From NCBI GenBank assembly GCA_947574055.1, contig CANPIC010000005.1, positions 22,133 to 86,132 of the forward strand: 64,000 bases of DNA, in the 5' to 3' direction. Positions 1 to 9,105 of this stretch are shown piece after piece (positions within the stretch are counted from its first letter, which is position 1; the number at the start of each line of letters is the position of its first letter). The notes under the pieces are model-generated. The model had not been told where the DNA came from. It worked only from the letters and a program-made list of their open reading frames with translations, and made no database searches. The translations under genes were made by a program, and so were the position numbers. Source of the DNA: an uncultured bacterium. Its GTDB lineage: Bacteria > Bacillota > Clostridia > Lachnospirales > Lachnospiraceae.

Positions 1-387
1 TGTATACAATCCCGCATTGATATTATCCGCATGCTTTGCCGCCTTATCCTTGAACTGTGTCATCCGGTTCAGCTCACCCATATACGTAAAACAATTCAGT
101 ATCCAGGCCAACTCCGCATGACCCGATACATGAGACTGATAATAAATACAGTTTTTCTCCGGGTCCAGCCCCGCCGCAATATATAAAGTCAAAAGACTCC
201 TGGCCCGCTTTCTCAGTTCCGCCGGATCCTGTCTGACTGTAATGGAATGCATGTCCACCACGGAATAAAAACATTCATACTCATCACTCAGAGAAACCCA
301 GTTTTTCAGCGCACCCAGATAGTTTCCCAGTGTCAGAGAACCTGTGGCCTGCATACCACTGAAAAGCACCTTTTTATCACCCAGCAT
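1..387 (-). CDS. trpS: Tryptophanyl-tRNA synthetase, N-terminal part (runs off window)
   Basis: Class I aminoacyl-tRNA synthetase that charges tRNA-Trp in the cytosol. Only the first 129 residues are inside the window; the gene continues past base 1. The N-terminus starts with a beta strand and the class I signature region (GMQATGSLTLGNYLGA, residues about 11-26), where TLGN replaces the usual HLGN form of the HIGH motif. This is followed by the conserved WVSL/FYSVVDMHSIT stretch typical of TrpS. The ATG at 387 is preceded by GGAGG (about 395-399). No T-box leader is visible in the 200 bases upstream. Confidence 0.93.
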   Translation of the reverse strand, partial: MLGDKKVLFSGMQATGSLTLGNYLGALKNWVSLSDEYECFYSVVDMHSITVRQDPAELRKRARSLLTLYIAAGLDPEKNCIYYQSHVSGHAELAWILNCFTYMGELNRMTQFKDKAAKHADNINAGLYT

Positions 388-527
388 TACGATACCTCCG
401 CTTCTAATTCAGTTTGTTTTTTCTGTTTCTTCTTTTAGTCTTTCGCTGATTCCACTCATTATAACAGCCATAACAGCCGTTATGCAACGCTTCCTTGCGG
501 CCGGCATTGTTTACACCTTCAAAACCC

Positions 528-555
528 GTCCGCAGAACCAAAAGGTTCTGCGGAC
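528..555 (-). terminator. 12-bp perfect hairpin downstream of the Cys-rich gene
   Basis: A perfect 12-bp inverted repeat (GTCCGCAGAACC and its complement) around a 4-nt loop lies 43 bases after the stop of the Cys-rich gene. There is only a short T-rich stretch after it (GGGTTTTG on the minus strand), so it could be a weak terminator or an mRNA 3' end stabiliser. The remaining 388-597 region shows nothing else. Confidence 0.5.
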
Positions 556-597
556 CACTGGCAATCGCCAATCCTGTTTTTTCCGGTTTCACAACAG

Positions 598-1017
598 TCA
601 GTCATTGCACCCGCAGGGGGAACAGGGAAATACAGGCGGTCTGGGAGGCATCGGCGGCACCGGATCACACCCGCAGCCACAGTTATTGTCACAATCGCAG
701 CCCGTATGACAGCCGCAGTTATTAGTATTGTCATTGCCGCAGCCACAGCCGATATTGATGCCACAATTATTATTATTATCATTGCCACAATTACAGCCAC
801 AGCCGATGTTGATGCCGCAATTATTGTCATTGCCACTGTCACAGCCACAGCCCACATTGGCACCACAATTATTATTGTCATTACACCCGCAGCCAACGTT
901 GATATTGCAGTCCGTATGACAGCCACAGCCATTGTTATTGCCACAGCCACAGCCGATGCTGCATCCCTTACCATGATGACAGCAACAGATTAAAATGAGC
1001 CAGCATAAAAAATTCAT
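598..1017 (-). CDS. Cys-rich Gly/Asn repeat protein, probable spore or metal-binding protein
   Basis: A 139-residue protein of unrecognised family. After a short hydrophobic start (NFLCWLILICCC) come about six imperfect repeats of 16-19 residues. Each is built from a GCGC block, a polar Asn/Asp-rich spacer, and a Cys-Gly-Ile/Ala-Asn-Ile/Val step. It ends in a Pro-rich segment (about 117-130) and PCSPCGCND. Roughly 32 of 139 residues are cysteine, with almost no charged residues apart from Asp and the N-terminal Lys/His. The ATG at 1017 has an AGGAG site (about 1026-1031). A sigma-K-like promoter lies just upstream. Such composition is known from spore coat/exosporium proteins and metallothionein-like proteins; which of these applies here is inference. 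Several overlapping plus-strand frames are low-complexity shadows of the same repeats. Confidence 0.75.
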   Translation of the reverse strand: MNFLCWLILICCCHHGKGCSIGCGCGNNNGCGCHTDCNINVGCGCNDNNNCGANVGCGCDSGNDNNCGINIGCGCNCGNDNNNNCGINIGCGCGNDNTNNCGCHTGCDCDNNCGCGCDPVPPMPPRPPVFPCSPCGCND

Positions 1018-1045
1018 ATTTCTTTTACTCCTTTTTTTATATGAA

Positions 1046-1072
1046 TATTCTATGCTTCTGCCCGGTTTTCGT
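1046..1072 (-). promoter_or_regulatory. Sigma-K-like promoter of the Cys-rich gene
   Basis: On the minus strand AC, 16 bases, then CATAGAATA, matching the sigma-K pattern AC-N16/17-CATAnnnTA known from Bacillus mother-cell genes. The -10 element is at 1046-1054 and the AC at 1071-1072. The start codon lies about 30 bases downstream. The match is to a short degenerate consensus, so it is suggestive rather than proven. Confidence 0.45.
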
Positions 1073-1074
1073 GA

Positions 1075-1635
1075 CTACCTGGCAATATGATACCCTTTTT
1101 TCCTTTGGGCGCGGATATAGGCAAATGTTTTTCTTTCACCCTTTTCGGCCAGCAGCCGCAATAACTTTTCCAGTCTCTTTCTTGTATAGGGATGCAGGAA
1201 AGACTCCATTCTGCCCACACCCTTTTCATAATACGTAAGAGGATCCCGGTCCGTATAAGCCCTGCCGTTATAAATCTTGGATGCGGCGATCCTGTCCATA
1301 AGCATCTCTATGATATAACGGTCCGGCATGGGAGCAGGCTGCATCCCGTTTTTGCACTGCCGCTCATCCGAACTGTAATCCAGCCAGTATTCATAATGAT
1401 GTTTATTCCTCCCTTTATGATGAAGCCATGCGGAAGAATAGCCTCTTGCTTCCCGCTCTGCATTGTTGGGACTGCGGTTCCCCTGGAAATATCTGGCGCC
1501 CACCCAGAATTCAGAGGGAGAATATTTGGACAGATCATGCAACAGACCCTGTTTATACAGCCCAACGGCAAAGCAGCCCTTCATTACCAGCAGTTTGTGA
1601 CTGGTAATCGTCTTGAAATGTTTCCATATATGCAT
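1075..1635 (-). CDS. DUF5662 family protein
   Basis: A 186-residue cytosolic protein of the DUF5662 family, common in Lachnospiraceae and without established function. Recognisable features are the N-terminal HFKTITSHKLLVMKGCF segment, HDLSKYSP-x-EF (about 33-42), the HHKGRNKHHYEYW histidine cluster (about 72-84), and a helical basic C-terminus. The conserved His/Asp residues suggest a metal- or phosphate-binding fold, but this is inference. Its ATG overlaps the TAA stop of the upstream GlgX-like gene (TAATG), so the two are translationally coupled. Confidence 0.82.
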   Translation of the reverse strand: MHIWKHFKTITSHKLLVMKGCFAVGLYKQGLLHDLSKYSPSEFWVGARYFQGNRSPNNAEREARGYSSAWLHHKGRNKHHYEYWLDYSSDERQCKNGMQPAPMPDRYIIEMLMDRIAASKIYNGRAYTDRDPLTYYEKGVGRMESFLHPYTRKRLEKLLRLLAEKGERKTFAYIRAQRKKGYHIAR

Positions 1636-3452
1636 TACTTTTCTTCCTTTTTTCTTTTCTTTTCCGCCCGGTACACCCGGACAGAGCGCCCCTCCGCCAC
1701 TATCACACTGCCGGCCCGGACTTCTTCTTCCTGCACCGCTTCACTGAGCGCTGTATCCAGACAAAGTTGCCACTGCATATCCCGTGAAATTTTGGGCAGC
1801 GCAAATTCATGCGGTTCCCAGTGCATATTATAAGCTGTATAAAAAGAAGAATCCTCCCGGCCATCCGGATTTTTTACATATCTTCCACAGTACATAACCC
1901 CGGCATAAAAGCTGTCGCTGTCCAGGGAAGGACGCCATGCCTCCCGACCATGCACCGAGATATCGGGACAACCATAACTGAGATAATCCATGCCCTGCAG
2001 CGGCTTTTCCTGCCTAAACACCCCATGCGCAAGCCGGAATGCGATCAGATTTCTTGTAAATTCATACATTTTCCGGCCCGAGCGCAGCAGCTTCCAGTCA
2101 ATCCAGGTAACAGCATTATCCTGACAATATGGATTGTTATTGCCTTCCTGCGTCTGTCCAAATTCATCCCCGCTCTGCAGATAGGGTGTCCCCTGAGAAA
2201 GAAACAGCAAAGACAATGCGTTGCGCACCTGCTTTTGCCGGAGCATCTGTACCGTCCGCTTTCTGGAACGGCCTTCCGCGCCGCAGTTCCAGCTGTTATT
2301 TTGGTCTGTACCGTCCCGATTGTCCTCTCCGTTATCCTCGTTATGCTTTCTGTCATAAGAGACAAGATCCATCAGGGTAAAACCGTTGTATCCTGCCATA
2401 CAATTAATGATGCCCACATTTTCCTCATTGTTTCGTAGGCAGTGCAGCATAACTCTCACACATCCGCTGTCCCCTTTCAGCGCCCGCCGCATATCACGGG
2501 TAAAGCCCTCCTGCCAGAATCCCAGATTTTTCCCCGAAACCTTGGCGGCTTCCCGGTGGATCTCCTCGCGGGAAAAATACTCAAAGATCAACTTGGTATC
2601 CTGCAAAAAAGGGTCCGGAAAAAGCAGGGAAGGCGGCAGCCTCTTTCCAATCAGATGAAACCCATCCACATGATATTCCTCCACCCAGAAATGAAGGATA
2701 TCCGGTATCTCTCCCACCGGATAATCTTCCGGAAAATAAAGCTGCATCAGCACTTCAATCCCTGCCTTGTGAAGTGCTCTGACCATATCCTTCACTTCAG
2801 ACGATGCATCTTTCCCATAAGCATATGCACTCTTAGGGGCATAATAATACCCCTGCTTAAATCCCCAGTAATTAATTTTCTCCCTGTCTTCTTTCTGGTA
2901 CTGCCCCTGTATCCGCTCGAACTCATCAAACTCCCAGGCTGGCATCAGCGCCACCGCCGTAATGCCCAGTTCTTTTAAATAAGGTATTTTTTCCTGAACT
3001 CCGGCAAATGTTCCCTTTTTTTTCACGCCGGAAGAAGTGTGCCTGGTAAATCCCCTCACATGGATACCATAAATCACCGACTCACTGTATGGCCGTCTGG
3101 GAGCCTTATCCTCTGTCCAGTCATAGACCTTACCCGGCAGCTGATAACGGATTTCTCCTTTTTCACGTCCGTATTCCCGCATGCCGGTCACACCTCTGGC
3201 ATAAAGATCCGCTACCGCCACACCGTCCACATAATAGCGATAGCTGTCGGCCTCCCGCGGAATATCCTCCACCAACACACTGTACATCCTTCCCTGTCTG
3301 TAACTGTCCGGCACCGGGATACTCATAAGTTCTTTTTCTCCGGCATAAACCATGATCCTCACATCGCTGGCCGGACTCTTTATCTGAAATACAAATTGGA
3401 ACGATTTCCCCGTTGCCGTAACACCTTTTGGATAAAAATTTCCCTTCCTCAT
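1635..3452 (-). CDS. GlgX/isoamylase-like GH13 protein with degenerate active site
   Basis: A 605-residue protein clearly related to glycogen-debranching isoamylases: an N-terminal beta-sandwich (1-100), then an alpha-amylase barrel. The long signature DLVSYDRKHNEDNGEDNRDGT...SWNCG is intact at about 365-395, as is the later GDEFGQTQ-x-GNNN-x-Y. The catalytic positions are not. Region I (DVVYNH) is EVLMQLY. The region II nucleophile motif GFRFD is GFHLI. Region III AEPW is FEYF, keeping only the Glu. Region IV HDG is YNG. The usual Asp nucleophile and transition-state-stabilising Asp are therefore absent. It is shorter than typical GlgX (about 650-700). GGAAGG precedes the ATG. It probably acts as a glucan-binding or regulatory pseudoenzyme, or has an altered activity; this is inference. 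Confidence 0.85.
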   Translation of the reverse strand: MRKGNFYPKGVTATGKSFQFVFQIKSPASDVRIMVYAGEKELMSIPVPDSYRQGRMYSVLVEDIPREADSYRYYVDGVAVADLYARGVTGMREYGREKGEIRYQLPGKVYDWTEDKAPRRPYSESVIYGIHVRGFTRHTSSGVKKKGTFAGVQEKIPYLKELGITAVALMPAWEFDEFERIQGQYQKEDREKINYWGFKQGYYYAPKSAYAYGKDASSEVKDMVRALHKAGIEVLMQLYFPEDYPVGEIPDILHFWVEEYHVDGFHLIGKRLPPSLLFPDPFLQDTKLIFEYFSREEIHREAAKVSGKNLGFWQEGFTRDMRRALKGDSGCVRVMLHCLRNNEENVGIINCMAGYNGFTLMDLVSYDRKHNEDNGEDNRDGTDQNNSWNCGAEGRSRKRTVQMLRQKQVRNALSLLFLSQGTPYLQSGDEFGQTQEGNNNPYCQDNAVTWIDWKLLRSGRKMYEFTRNLIAFRLAHGVFRQEKPLQGMDYLSYGCPDISVHGREAWRPSLDSDSFYAGVMYCGRYVKNPDGREDSSFYTAYNMHWEPHEFALPKISRDMQWQLCLDTALSEAVQEEEVRAGSVIVAEGRSVRVYRAEKKRKKEEK

Positions 3453-3558
3453 TGGCTGCCTTCCTTTTCAAGTAATGAAATCCATAAAATCCATGGTATG
3501 TTTACTGGTTTCCTGCTTCTTCGTTCGTGTCTGCCCATGTTAAACATATAATAACAGC

Positions 3559-3576
3559 ATGTCCGCAAACGGACAT
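3559..3576. other. Short hairpin in divergent intergenic region 3453-3790
   Basis: A 7-bp perfect stem (ATGTCCG/CGGACAT) with loop CAAA sits in the 338-base gap between the divergent GlgX-like and DUF1292 genes. It would be in the 5' leader of the GlgX-like transcript. Apart from the two promoters listed separately I see no gene in this gap. Confidence 0.35.
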
Positions 3577-3653
3577 CTTCACTCGGATAATAGTGTCATC
3601 AGCTGCCGGACTGCCGGCATGCTGCTGTGCGCCCAGCCCAAGTAATCGTTCCT

Positions 3654-3662
3654 ATTATAACA
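3654..3662 (-). promoter_or_regulatory. Extended -10 promoter for the GlgX-like/DUF5662 operon
   Basis: Minus strand TGT-TATAAT is an exact extended -10 element. There is no clear -35 at the right distance, which extended -10 promoters tolerate. It implies a leader of roughly 190 bases before the GlgX-like start. Confidence 0.45.
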
Positions 3663-3721
3663 TATAAAAGGGAGTCGATGCGACGATTTTATTTGATTTT
3701 GTACAATAGTTTTTATCACAC

Positions 3722-3750
3722 TTTACATTTCTCTGATCTTTTTGTACAAT
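3722..3750 (+). promoter_or_regulatory. Sigma-A promoter of the DUF1292 gene
   Basis: TTTACA at 3722-3727, a 17-base spacer and TACAAT at 3745-3750, about 40 bases before the start codon at 3791. Spacing and both hexamers fit the vegetative consensus. Confidence 0.65.
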
Positions 3751-3790
3751 GAGAGGGAACAATAAACTCTGGGAAAGGAAGGTATATGGT

Positions 3791-4114
3791 ATGGGAAACC
3801 GCGGGGAACTGGATGAAGAGATGACAGTGGAACTGGATCTGGAAGACGGTTCAAAAGTGACATGTGCCATTATCACGATTCTGACTCTGCAAAATCAGGA
3901 TTACATTGCCCTTCTTCCATTGGATGAAAAAGGTGAGAATACGGACGGAGAAGTATGGTTCTATCGTTATCACGAAGACGAGAATGACCCTGATGCGGAG
4001 CCGGAACTGACTTACATCGAGGATGAAGCGGAATATGAGATCGTTGCTGATGTTTTTGACGAATATCTGGATCATGAAGAATTTGACGAACTCGTGGAAG
4101 AAGAAGATTTTTAA
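3791..4114 (+). CDS. DUF1292 domain protein
   Basis: A 107-residue, strongly acidic cytosolic protein of the DUF1292 family (PF06949), a small Firmicutes family of unknown function. The pattern is LEDGSKVTCAIITILTLQNQDYIALLPLDE early, then a GEVWFYRY strand and a Glu/Asp-rich tail ending DELVEEEDF. The start is set at the ATG at 3791 because AGGAAGG lies 8 bases before it; an in-frame ATG at 3749 overlaps the promoter -10 and has no ribosome site. It is transcribed alone and faces the convergent helicase gene only 9 bases after its stop. Confidence 0.88.
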   Translation: MGNRGELDEEMTVELDLEDGSKVTCAIITILTLQNQDYIALLPLDEKGENTDGEVWFYRYHEDENDPDAEPELTYIEDEAEYEIVADVFDEYLDHEEFDELVEEEDF

Positions 4115-4123
4115 CCATCACAG

Positions 4124-5929
4124 TCAGGAAAGCACTTGCAGGAACCGGGACCTTGTTTCCGGTTCTTCTTTTGTCCCTGTCCGATAATACAGATACAGCT
4201 TCTCCCTGGCCCGGGTCATCCCCACATAGAACATCCGCCGCTCCTCTTCCAATTCCTTTTCCGAGACAGCCTTTCTGTGCGGGACACTGCCTTCATTCAG
4301 ATCCGGCATAATCACACAGGCAAATTCCAGACCTTTGCTGGCATGGTACGTCAGGATACGAACCCCCTTGCCGGCTGCCAGATCCTGCGAAAACATATGC
4401 CGGCCATCTCCCTCTGCTCTGATTCTCTGTTCCCAGCTTTCCATCGTTTCCGCCTCCCCCGCCAGCTGTTGCAGTCTTGCGAGAACCTGCATCGCCTCTT
4501 CCTGCATGGAGCCCTGGTATGTACGCTGCAGCCAGGCCTCATATCCCATCCCTTTCCGAATATAGGAAAGCGCTGCATACAGTCTCATCCCTTCTGCCCG
4601 CCTGCAATCCTTTTCCAGCTTCCTGATCTGACTGATCACATCTGTTTCCAGATGATGGTACTGCAGCAACTCCCGAAACTCCACCCATTCTCTGCCGCAC
4701 CCTTCCCTACTGATACCTCTTGCAGGCCGATTCATAATCCGGTAGAAATTTTTTCTTGTCCGGTCCCCATATACAAGCCGCAAATAAGCCATCATATCTT
4801 CCGTAACGAAATGACCGGCCAGACTTTTCTTCTCATCCGGCTGCCTATAGGGAATCCTCTGCCGCTTCAGGCATCCGGTAAGGGCCAGTGCATCGGCATT
4901 TTTCCGGTACAAAACGGCGGCATCAGACAGCTTTCCCGCCTGTTCCAGATCTCTGAGCAGCCTCACAATCTCCCTGTTTTCCGTTTCCCTGTCCGCAAAT
5001 CCCCGGCAGATCACTTCCTGTTCCCCGGAATCTTCCCGCGCCGCAATCTGCTTTTTGACAAACCGCTGCCGGTTTTGCGCGATTACCATGCCCGCCGCCC
5101 GGATAATCTGCGGCCTGCAGCGATAATTCATCTCCAGTGTGATCTGTCTGGTATTCGGATATTTTTGGGGAAAAGAGAGCATACTTTCCGTTCCTGCACC
5201 CCGGAATCCGTAAATTGACTGATCGTCATCCCCGACCAAAAACAGATTGTTTTCCGGCTGTGCCAGCAGAAATAACACCTGTTCCTGAACAGGCGACACG
5301 TCCTGATATTCATCTGCCAGAATATAGCGACACCTTGCCTGCCACTGCCTTAAAATCTGCGGCCTTTTTTCAAACAACTGCAGACATGCCCAGGCCATAT
5401 CATCAAAGTCCAGGCGACCACTTTCGGCGCACAGGCGGCGGAAGCTGGCTAATATCTCCCTAATCTGCTCGGTGGAAATGCCTTCTATGGGAGACTTTGG
5501 ACCCAGCACTTCACCGTTTTTCAGCCTGCCCGTCACTTCCAGAAAGGCAGGGACAAGCTGTATATGGATCTGTCTGTGAAGCAAAATCTGCTGCATCAGC
5601 TTCTGTTTTTCTTTTTCTTTCATTACTGTCAGGGGATGGTTGCCGGCGTTTTCCCGCAGAATACGGTAATAGATCGCATGAAAGGTGCCAAACCGGACCG
5701 GAAGTTTTGCTCCCATCAGGGAGAGAAATCTTTGCTGCATTTCTGCAGCAGCCGCTTTTGTAAAAGTAACAACCGTTATGTCTTCTGCCGGAATATGCAG
5801 GACGCCTGTCATATATTCCAGCCGTTTGGTTATCACGGTAGTCTTGCCACTGCCCGGGCCTGCAAGCACCAACGCAGGCCCGTCGCCGTGACAGATCGCT
5901 TCCCGCTGAGAAGCGTTAAAATTACTCAT
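4124..5929 (-). CDS. UvrD/Rep-family ATP-dependent DNA helicase
   Basis: Superfamily 1A helicase. Motifs in order: Walker A GPGSGKT (about 25), DFDDMA (about 190), DEYQD (Walker B), GDDDQSIYGFRGA (motif III), EMNYRC (motif IV), TYHASKGLEF (motif V), and FYVGMTRAREKLYLYY (motif VI). At 601 residues it is shorter than PcrA/UvrD (about 720-750), with a reduced 2B region and no C-terminal extension. It is probably an accessory repair helicase rather than PcrA itself. The ATG at 5929 starts one base after the gltX stop; a TTG 21 bases upstream is in frame but its AGAGGG is too close. Translational coupling to gltX is likely. Confidence 0.9.
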   Translation of the reverse strand: MSNFNASQREAICHGDGPALVLAGPGSGKTTVITKRLEYMTGVLHIPAEDITVVTFTKAAAAEMQQRFLSLMGAKLPVRFGTFHAIYYRILRENAGNHPLTVMKEKEKQKLMQQILLHRQIHIQLVPAFLEVTGRLKNGEVLGPKSPIEGISTEQIREILASFRRLCAESGRLDFDDMAWACLQLFEKRPQILRQWQARCRYILADEYQDVSPVQEQVLFLLAQPENNLFLVGDDDQSIYGFRGAGTESMLSFPQKYPNTRQITLEMNYRCRPQIIRAAGMVIAQNRQRFVKKQIAAREDSGEQEVICRGFADRETENREIVRLLRDLEQAGKLSDAAVLYRKNADALALTGCLKRQRIPYRQPDEKKSLAGHFVTEDMMAYLRLVYGDRTRKNFYRIMNRPARGISREGCGREWVEFRELLQYHHLETDVISQIRKLEKDCRRAEGMRLYAALSYIRKGMGYEAWLQRTYQGSMQEEAMQVLARLQQLAGEAETMESWEQRIRAEGDGRHMFSQDLAAGKGVRILTYHASKGLEFACVIMPDLNEGSVPHRKAVSEKELEEERRMFYVGMTRAREKLYLYYRTGTKEEPETRSRFLQVLS

Positions 5930-5930
5930 G

Positions 5931-7382
5931 TTACTTATCAAGCAGTGCAATCCCTCTGCGAATCCTCGCCAGAGATTCCTCTTTCCCGAGTATTTCCATG
6001 ATCTCCGTAGCGCCCCCGGGAGTCATCTGCTTGCCGGATACGGCTGTCCTGACCGGCCACATCACATAACCGTTTTTACAGCCCTTTTTCTCCACATAGG
6101 AGAGTAGCACCTGATACAGCGCATCATTGCTGTAATCCTCCTGTGCTTCCAGGATCGGCAGCAATTCCTGCAGCACTTCCAGCGAAGATTCTTTGGTCGT
6201 CTTCATCTTCTTATGACAATACATACCGGGATCATAATCCGGCAGCACCTCAAAGAAGTCCACCATCTCCCGGATATCCGGAAATACTTCGATCCTCGTT
6301 TTGACCATGGCTGCTATTTTGCCAAAATCAACATCCCTGGTGATCCCTTCCTTCAAATAAGGCAGCGCCATCTCATAAAAGGCATCAAAGTCCATGGCTT
6401 TGATATATTCGCCGTTCATCCATTTCAGCTTGGTATAATCAAAAACAGCCGGTGATTTGGACAGATGATGGTAGTCAAACACTTCCACCAACTCCTGCAG
6501 GGAAAATATTTCCCGGTTATCGGAAGGGCTCCAGCCCAGAAGCGCCACAAAATTCACAATCGCTTCCGTCAAAAATCCCTGCTCTGTCAGATCTTCATAA
6601 GAGGAATGGCCACAGCGCTTGGACAGTTTATGATGCTCCTCATCCGTGATCAGCGGACAATGCACATAGACAGGCACTTCCCAGCCAAAGGCTTCATAGA
6701 GCCTGTTATATTTGGGCGAGGAAGAAAGATACTCATTTCCTCTGACCACATGAGTAATCCCCATCAGATGATCATCCACCACATTGGCAAAATTGTAGGT
6801 GGGATAGCCATCTGATTTGATCAGGATCATATCATCGAGTTCCCCGTTATCCACAGTGATCTCACCATAGATCTCATCCTGAAAGGATGTGGTCCCTTCC
6901 GTGGGATTGTTCTGCCGGATCACATAAGGTACGCCCGCCGCCAGTTTCTCTTCCACCTCCTCTTTGGAAAGAGACAGGCAATGCTTGTCATAGACATTGA
7001 TCTCTTTTCCTTCCACGACTCTTGTCAGAGAAGAAAGGCGTTCCTTATCACAAAAGCAATAATAAGCCTCTCCTTTTTCAATCAGCTTCTTTGCATAGGT
7101 AAGGTACAACCCCTTTGCCTGCCGCTCACTCTGCACATAAGGCCCCACGCCTTTCTCCTGATCAGGGCCCTCGTCATGTACAAGCCCTGTCTTTTGCAGG
7201 GTGCGGTAGATAATATCCACTGCCCCTTCCACATAACGTTCCTGGTCGGTATCTTCAATCCGCAGGATAAAATCGCCGCCTTCGTGTTTGGCAATCAGAT
7301 AAGCATACAACGCCGTCCGCAGATTTCCCACATGCATACGGCCTGTGGGGCTGGGGGCAAATCTGGTTCTTATTTTTTTCAT
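5931..7382 (-). CDS. gltX: Glutamyl-tRNA synthetase
   Basis: Class I synthetase charging tRNA-Glu, 483 residues, the normal length. The N-terminus [24 protein letters not shown] contains the HIGH-type motif (HVGN, about 18-21). The KMSKS-type loop is present as KLSKR (about 252). The anticodon-binding helical domain follows. It is unclear whether this is a discriminating or non-discriminating enzyme. The ATG overlaps the TGA of the upstream hydrogenase (ATGA) and the helicase follows after 1 base, giving an unusual hydrogenase-gltX-helicase operon. No T-box is present. Confidence 0.96.
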   Translation of the reverse strand: MKKIRTRFAPSPTGRMHVGNLRTALYAYLIAKHEGGDFILRIEDTDQERYVEGAVDIIYRTLQKTGLVHDEGPDQEKGVGPYVQSERQAKGLYLTYAKKLIEKGEAYYCFCDKERLSSLTRVVEGKEINVYDKHCLSLSKEEVEEKLAAGVPYVIRQNNPTEGTTSFQDEIYGEITVDNGELDDMILIKSDGYPTYNFANVVDDHLMGITHVVRGNEYLSSSPKYNRLYEAFGWEVPVYVHCPLITDEEHHKLSKRCGHSSYEDLTEQGFLTEAIVNFVALLGWSPSDNREIFSLQELVEVFDYHHLSKSPAVFDYTKLKWMNGEYIKAMDFDAFYEMALPYLKEGITRDVDFGKIAAMVKTRIEVFPDIREMVDFFEVLPDYDPGMYCHKKMKTTKESSLEVLQELLPILEAQEDYSNDALYQVLLSYVEKKGCKNGYVMWPVRTAVSGKQMTPGGATEIMEILGKEESLARIRRGIALLDK

Positions 7383-8878
7383 TCTCTCTCCTTGGTATCT
7401 TCGGGCTCCGGCAGCTTCCGCTCTGCTGCCGCCTTAAATTTTCCTACTTCTTTGGATGCCGCCGCCACCGGAATATTCGTACCCGCACCGGCCACACAAC
7501 CGCCCGGGCAAGCCATGCCTTCGATCAGGCAGCCTTTTTTCTTCCCCACTTTGGCAAGCATCAGCATCTTCTTACATTCCGCCAGACTCTCCGCATGTTC
7601 GATATTGACTTCCACCTCAGGATAGTACTCCCGGATACAGTCTTCAATGGCACTGGCCACACCGCCAGCCACACCATAGCCCCTTCCGGCTCCGGTAGCG
7701 CCTTTGAGTTCATCCATAGCGGCGATCTCTTCCAGCAAAATGCCCCTGGCTTCAAACATTCCGGTCAGTTCTTCAAATGTGATTACAAAATCCACATCCG
7801 AACGTACCGTCCTTCTTGAAGCCTCCAGTTTCTTGGAGGCACAGGGACCGATAAATACCACACTGGCATCGGGATGTTCCTCTTTGATGATCCGCGCAGT
7901 GGCTACCATAGGCGTCAGTTCATTGGAAATATTGCTGATGGTTTCCGTGAAAAACTTCTTCGCCAGCATCGACCAGGAAGGGCAGCAGGAAGTCAGCAGG
8001 AAAGGCAGATTGCCTGTGGCCACCTCATGCACATAATGCTCCGCTTCCGCCATAGCGCCAAGATCTGCACCGATGGCCGTTTCGTATACATCTGCAAAGC
8101 CCAGTTCCTTGAGGGCTGTTTTTAACATATCAGGCGTTACCTTTGGACCGAACTGCCCTGCAAAAGCAGGTGCTACCTGTGCGATGATCTTCCGTCCCGA
8201 CTGCATGGCACGGATCAGCTGAAAGATCTGCGACTTGTCCGCAATAGCGCCAAACGGACAACTCACCATACACTGCCCACAGGATACGCACAAATCATTA
8301 TCTATTACCGCTCTGCCCGATTCATCACTCTTTATGGCTCCCACCCCACAGGCACCGGCACAGGGCCTGACCTGATGAGAAATGGCATCGTAGGGACAGA
8401 CTGCTTTACACTTACCGCAACGGATACATTTGTCCTGATCAATATAAGACTTTCCGTTTACCATCGTAATGGCCCCTTTGGGACAGACTTCATTACAGGG
8501 GTGGGCCACACAACCCATACACCGGTTGGTCACTTCATATTCATTGACCGGACAGGCATTGCAGGCAGAAGGAATCACCTGCATCAGCGGCGGTTCATAA
8601 TACTTCTCCGAAATATTGCTCTCTTCCAGCCCCTGTGTCACATGTACCGGTACATTCTCCGGACGCAGACTCATCCCCATCGCCAGCCGCAGCTGCTCCC
8701 GGATAATGGCACGCTCCCGATATACACTCTCCCGGTAGGCAGACTCATTGTAATTCACCATCTTATAGGGAAGCGCCTCCATATCGTCAATCAGGTTTTC
8801 CGAATAATACGCAAGAGATGCGATCTCCTTAAATACGCGCCTCCTGATCTTTCTTACCTGTGTCTCTATTCCTCTCAT
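7379..8878 (-). CDS. [FeFe]-hydrogenase, group-B-like
   Basis: Iron-only hydrogenase that oxidises or produces H2 with ferredoxin-type partners in the cytosol. A cysteine-rich N-terminal part ([15 protein letters not shown]) precedes three ferredoxin-like 4Fe-4S motifs: [28 protein letters not shown] and [12 protein letters not shown] (about 125-230). The H-cluster domain follows with L1 TSCCPSW, L2 [10 protein letters not shown] and L3 [14 protein letters not shown]. The GPC (not MPC) in L2 and GAG (not GGG) in L3 resemble the group B enzymes of Clostridia rather than the bidirectional group A. The start is the ATG at 8878 with GGAGGAG 4 bases before; an in-frame ATG at 8890 lacks a ribosome site. 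No maturases (HydEFG) are in the window. Confidence 0.9.
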   Translation of the reverse strand: MRGIETQVRKIRRRVFKEIASLAYYSENLIDDMEALPYKMVNYNESAYRESVYRERAIIREQLRLAMGMSLRPENVPVHVTQGLEESNISEKYYEPPLMQVIPSACNACPVNEYEVTNRCMGCVAHPCNEVCPKGAITMVNGKSYIDQDKCIRCGKCKAVCPYDAISHQVRPCAGACGVGAIKSDESGRAVIDNDLCVSCGQCMVSCPFGAIADKSQIFQLIRAMQSGRKIIAQVAPAFAGQFGPKVTPDMLKTALKELGFADVYETAIGADLGAMAEAEHYVHEVATGNLPFLLTSCCPSWSMLAKKFFTETISNISNELTPMVATARIIKEEHPDASVVFIGPCASKKLEASRRTVRSDVDFVITFEELTGMFEARGILLEEIAAMDELKGATGAGRGYGVAGGVASAIEDCIREYYPEVEVNIEHAESLAECKKMLMLAKVGKKKGCLIEGMACPGGCVAGAGTNIPVAAASKEVGKFKAAAERKLPEPEDTKERE

Positions 8879-9105
8879 AAACTCCTCCATCCCAAAGTGA
8901 AATCACGAATTACACTTACTCACGTCCTATTTTCACATAAACAGGTGTGGAAATCAAGGCTTTCTGTTATTTTTTTATCAAAGTAAATAGAAAAGTAAAT
9001 ACAATGAAATAACTCCCCATTTGCTTTTGTGCTCCTGGAGCATGCAGACGGAAGATGGCCATCACTGCAAAAATATGCGATTTAATTGCGCATCTATCTT
9101 TTTCT

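Noticed and set aside
519..993. Several open frames on both strands across the Cys-rich gene (Ala/Val/Ile- or Pro/Gln-rich)
   Set aside because: They are frame shadows of the repetitive DNA, lack ribosome sites, and show low-complexity composition; only the Cys-rich minus-strand frame has a proper start, Shine-Dalgarno and promoter.
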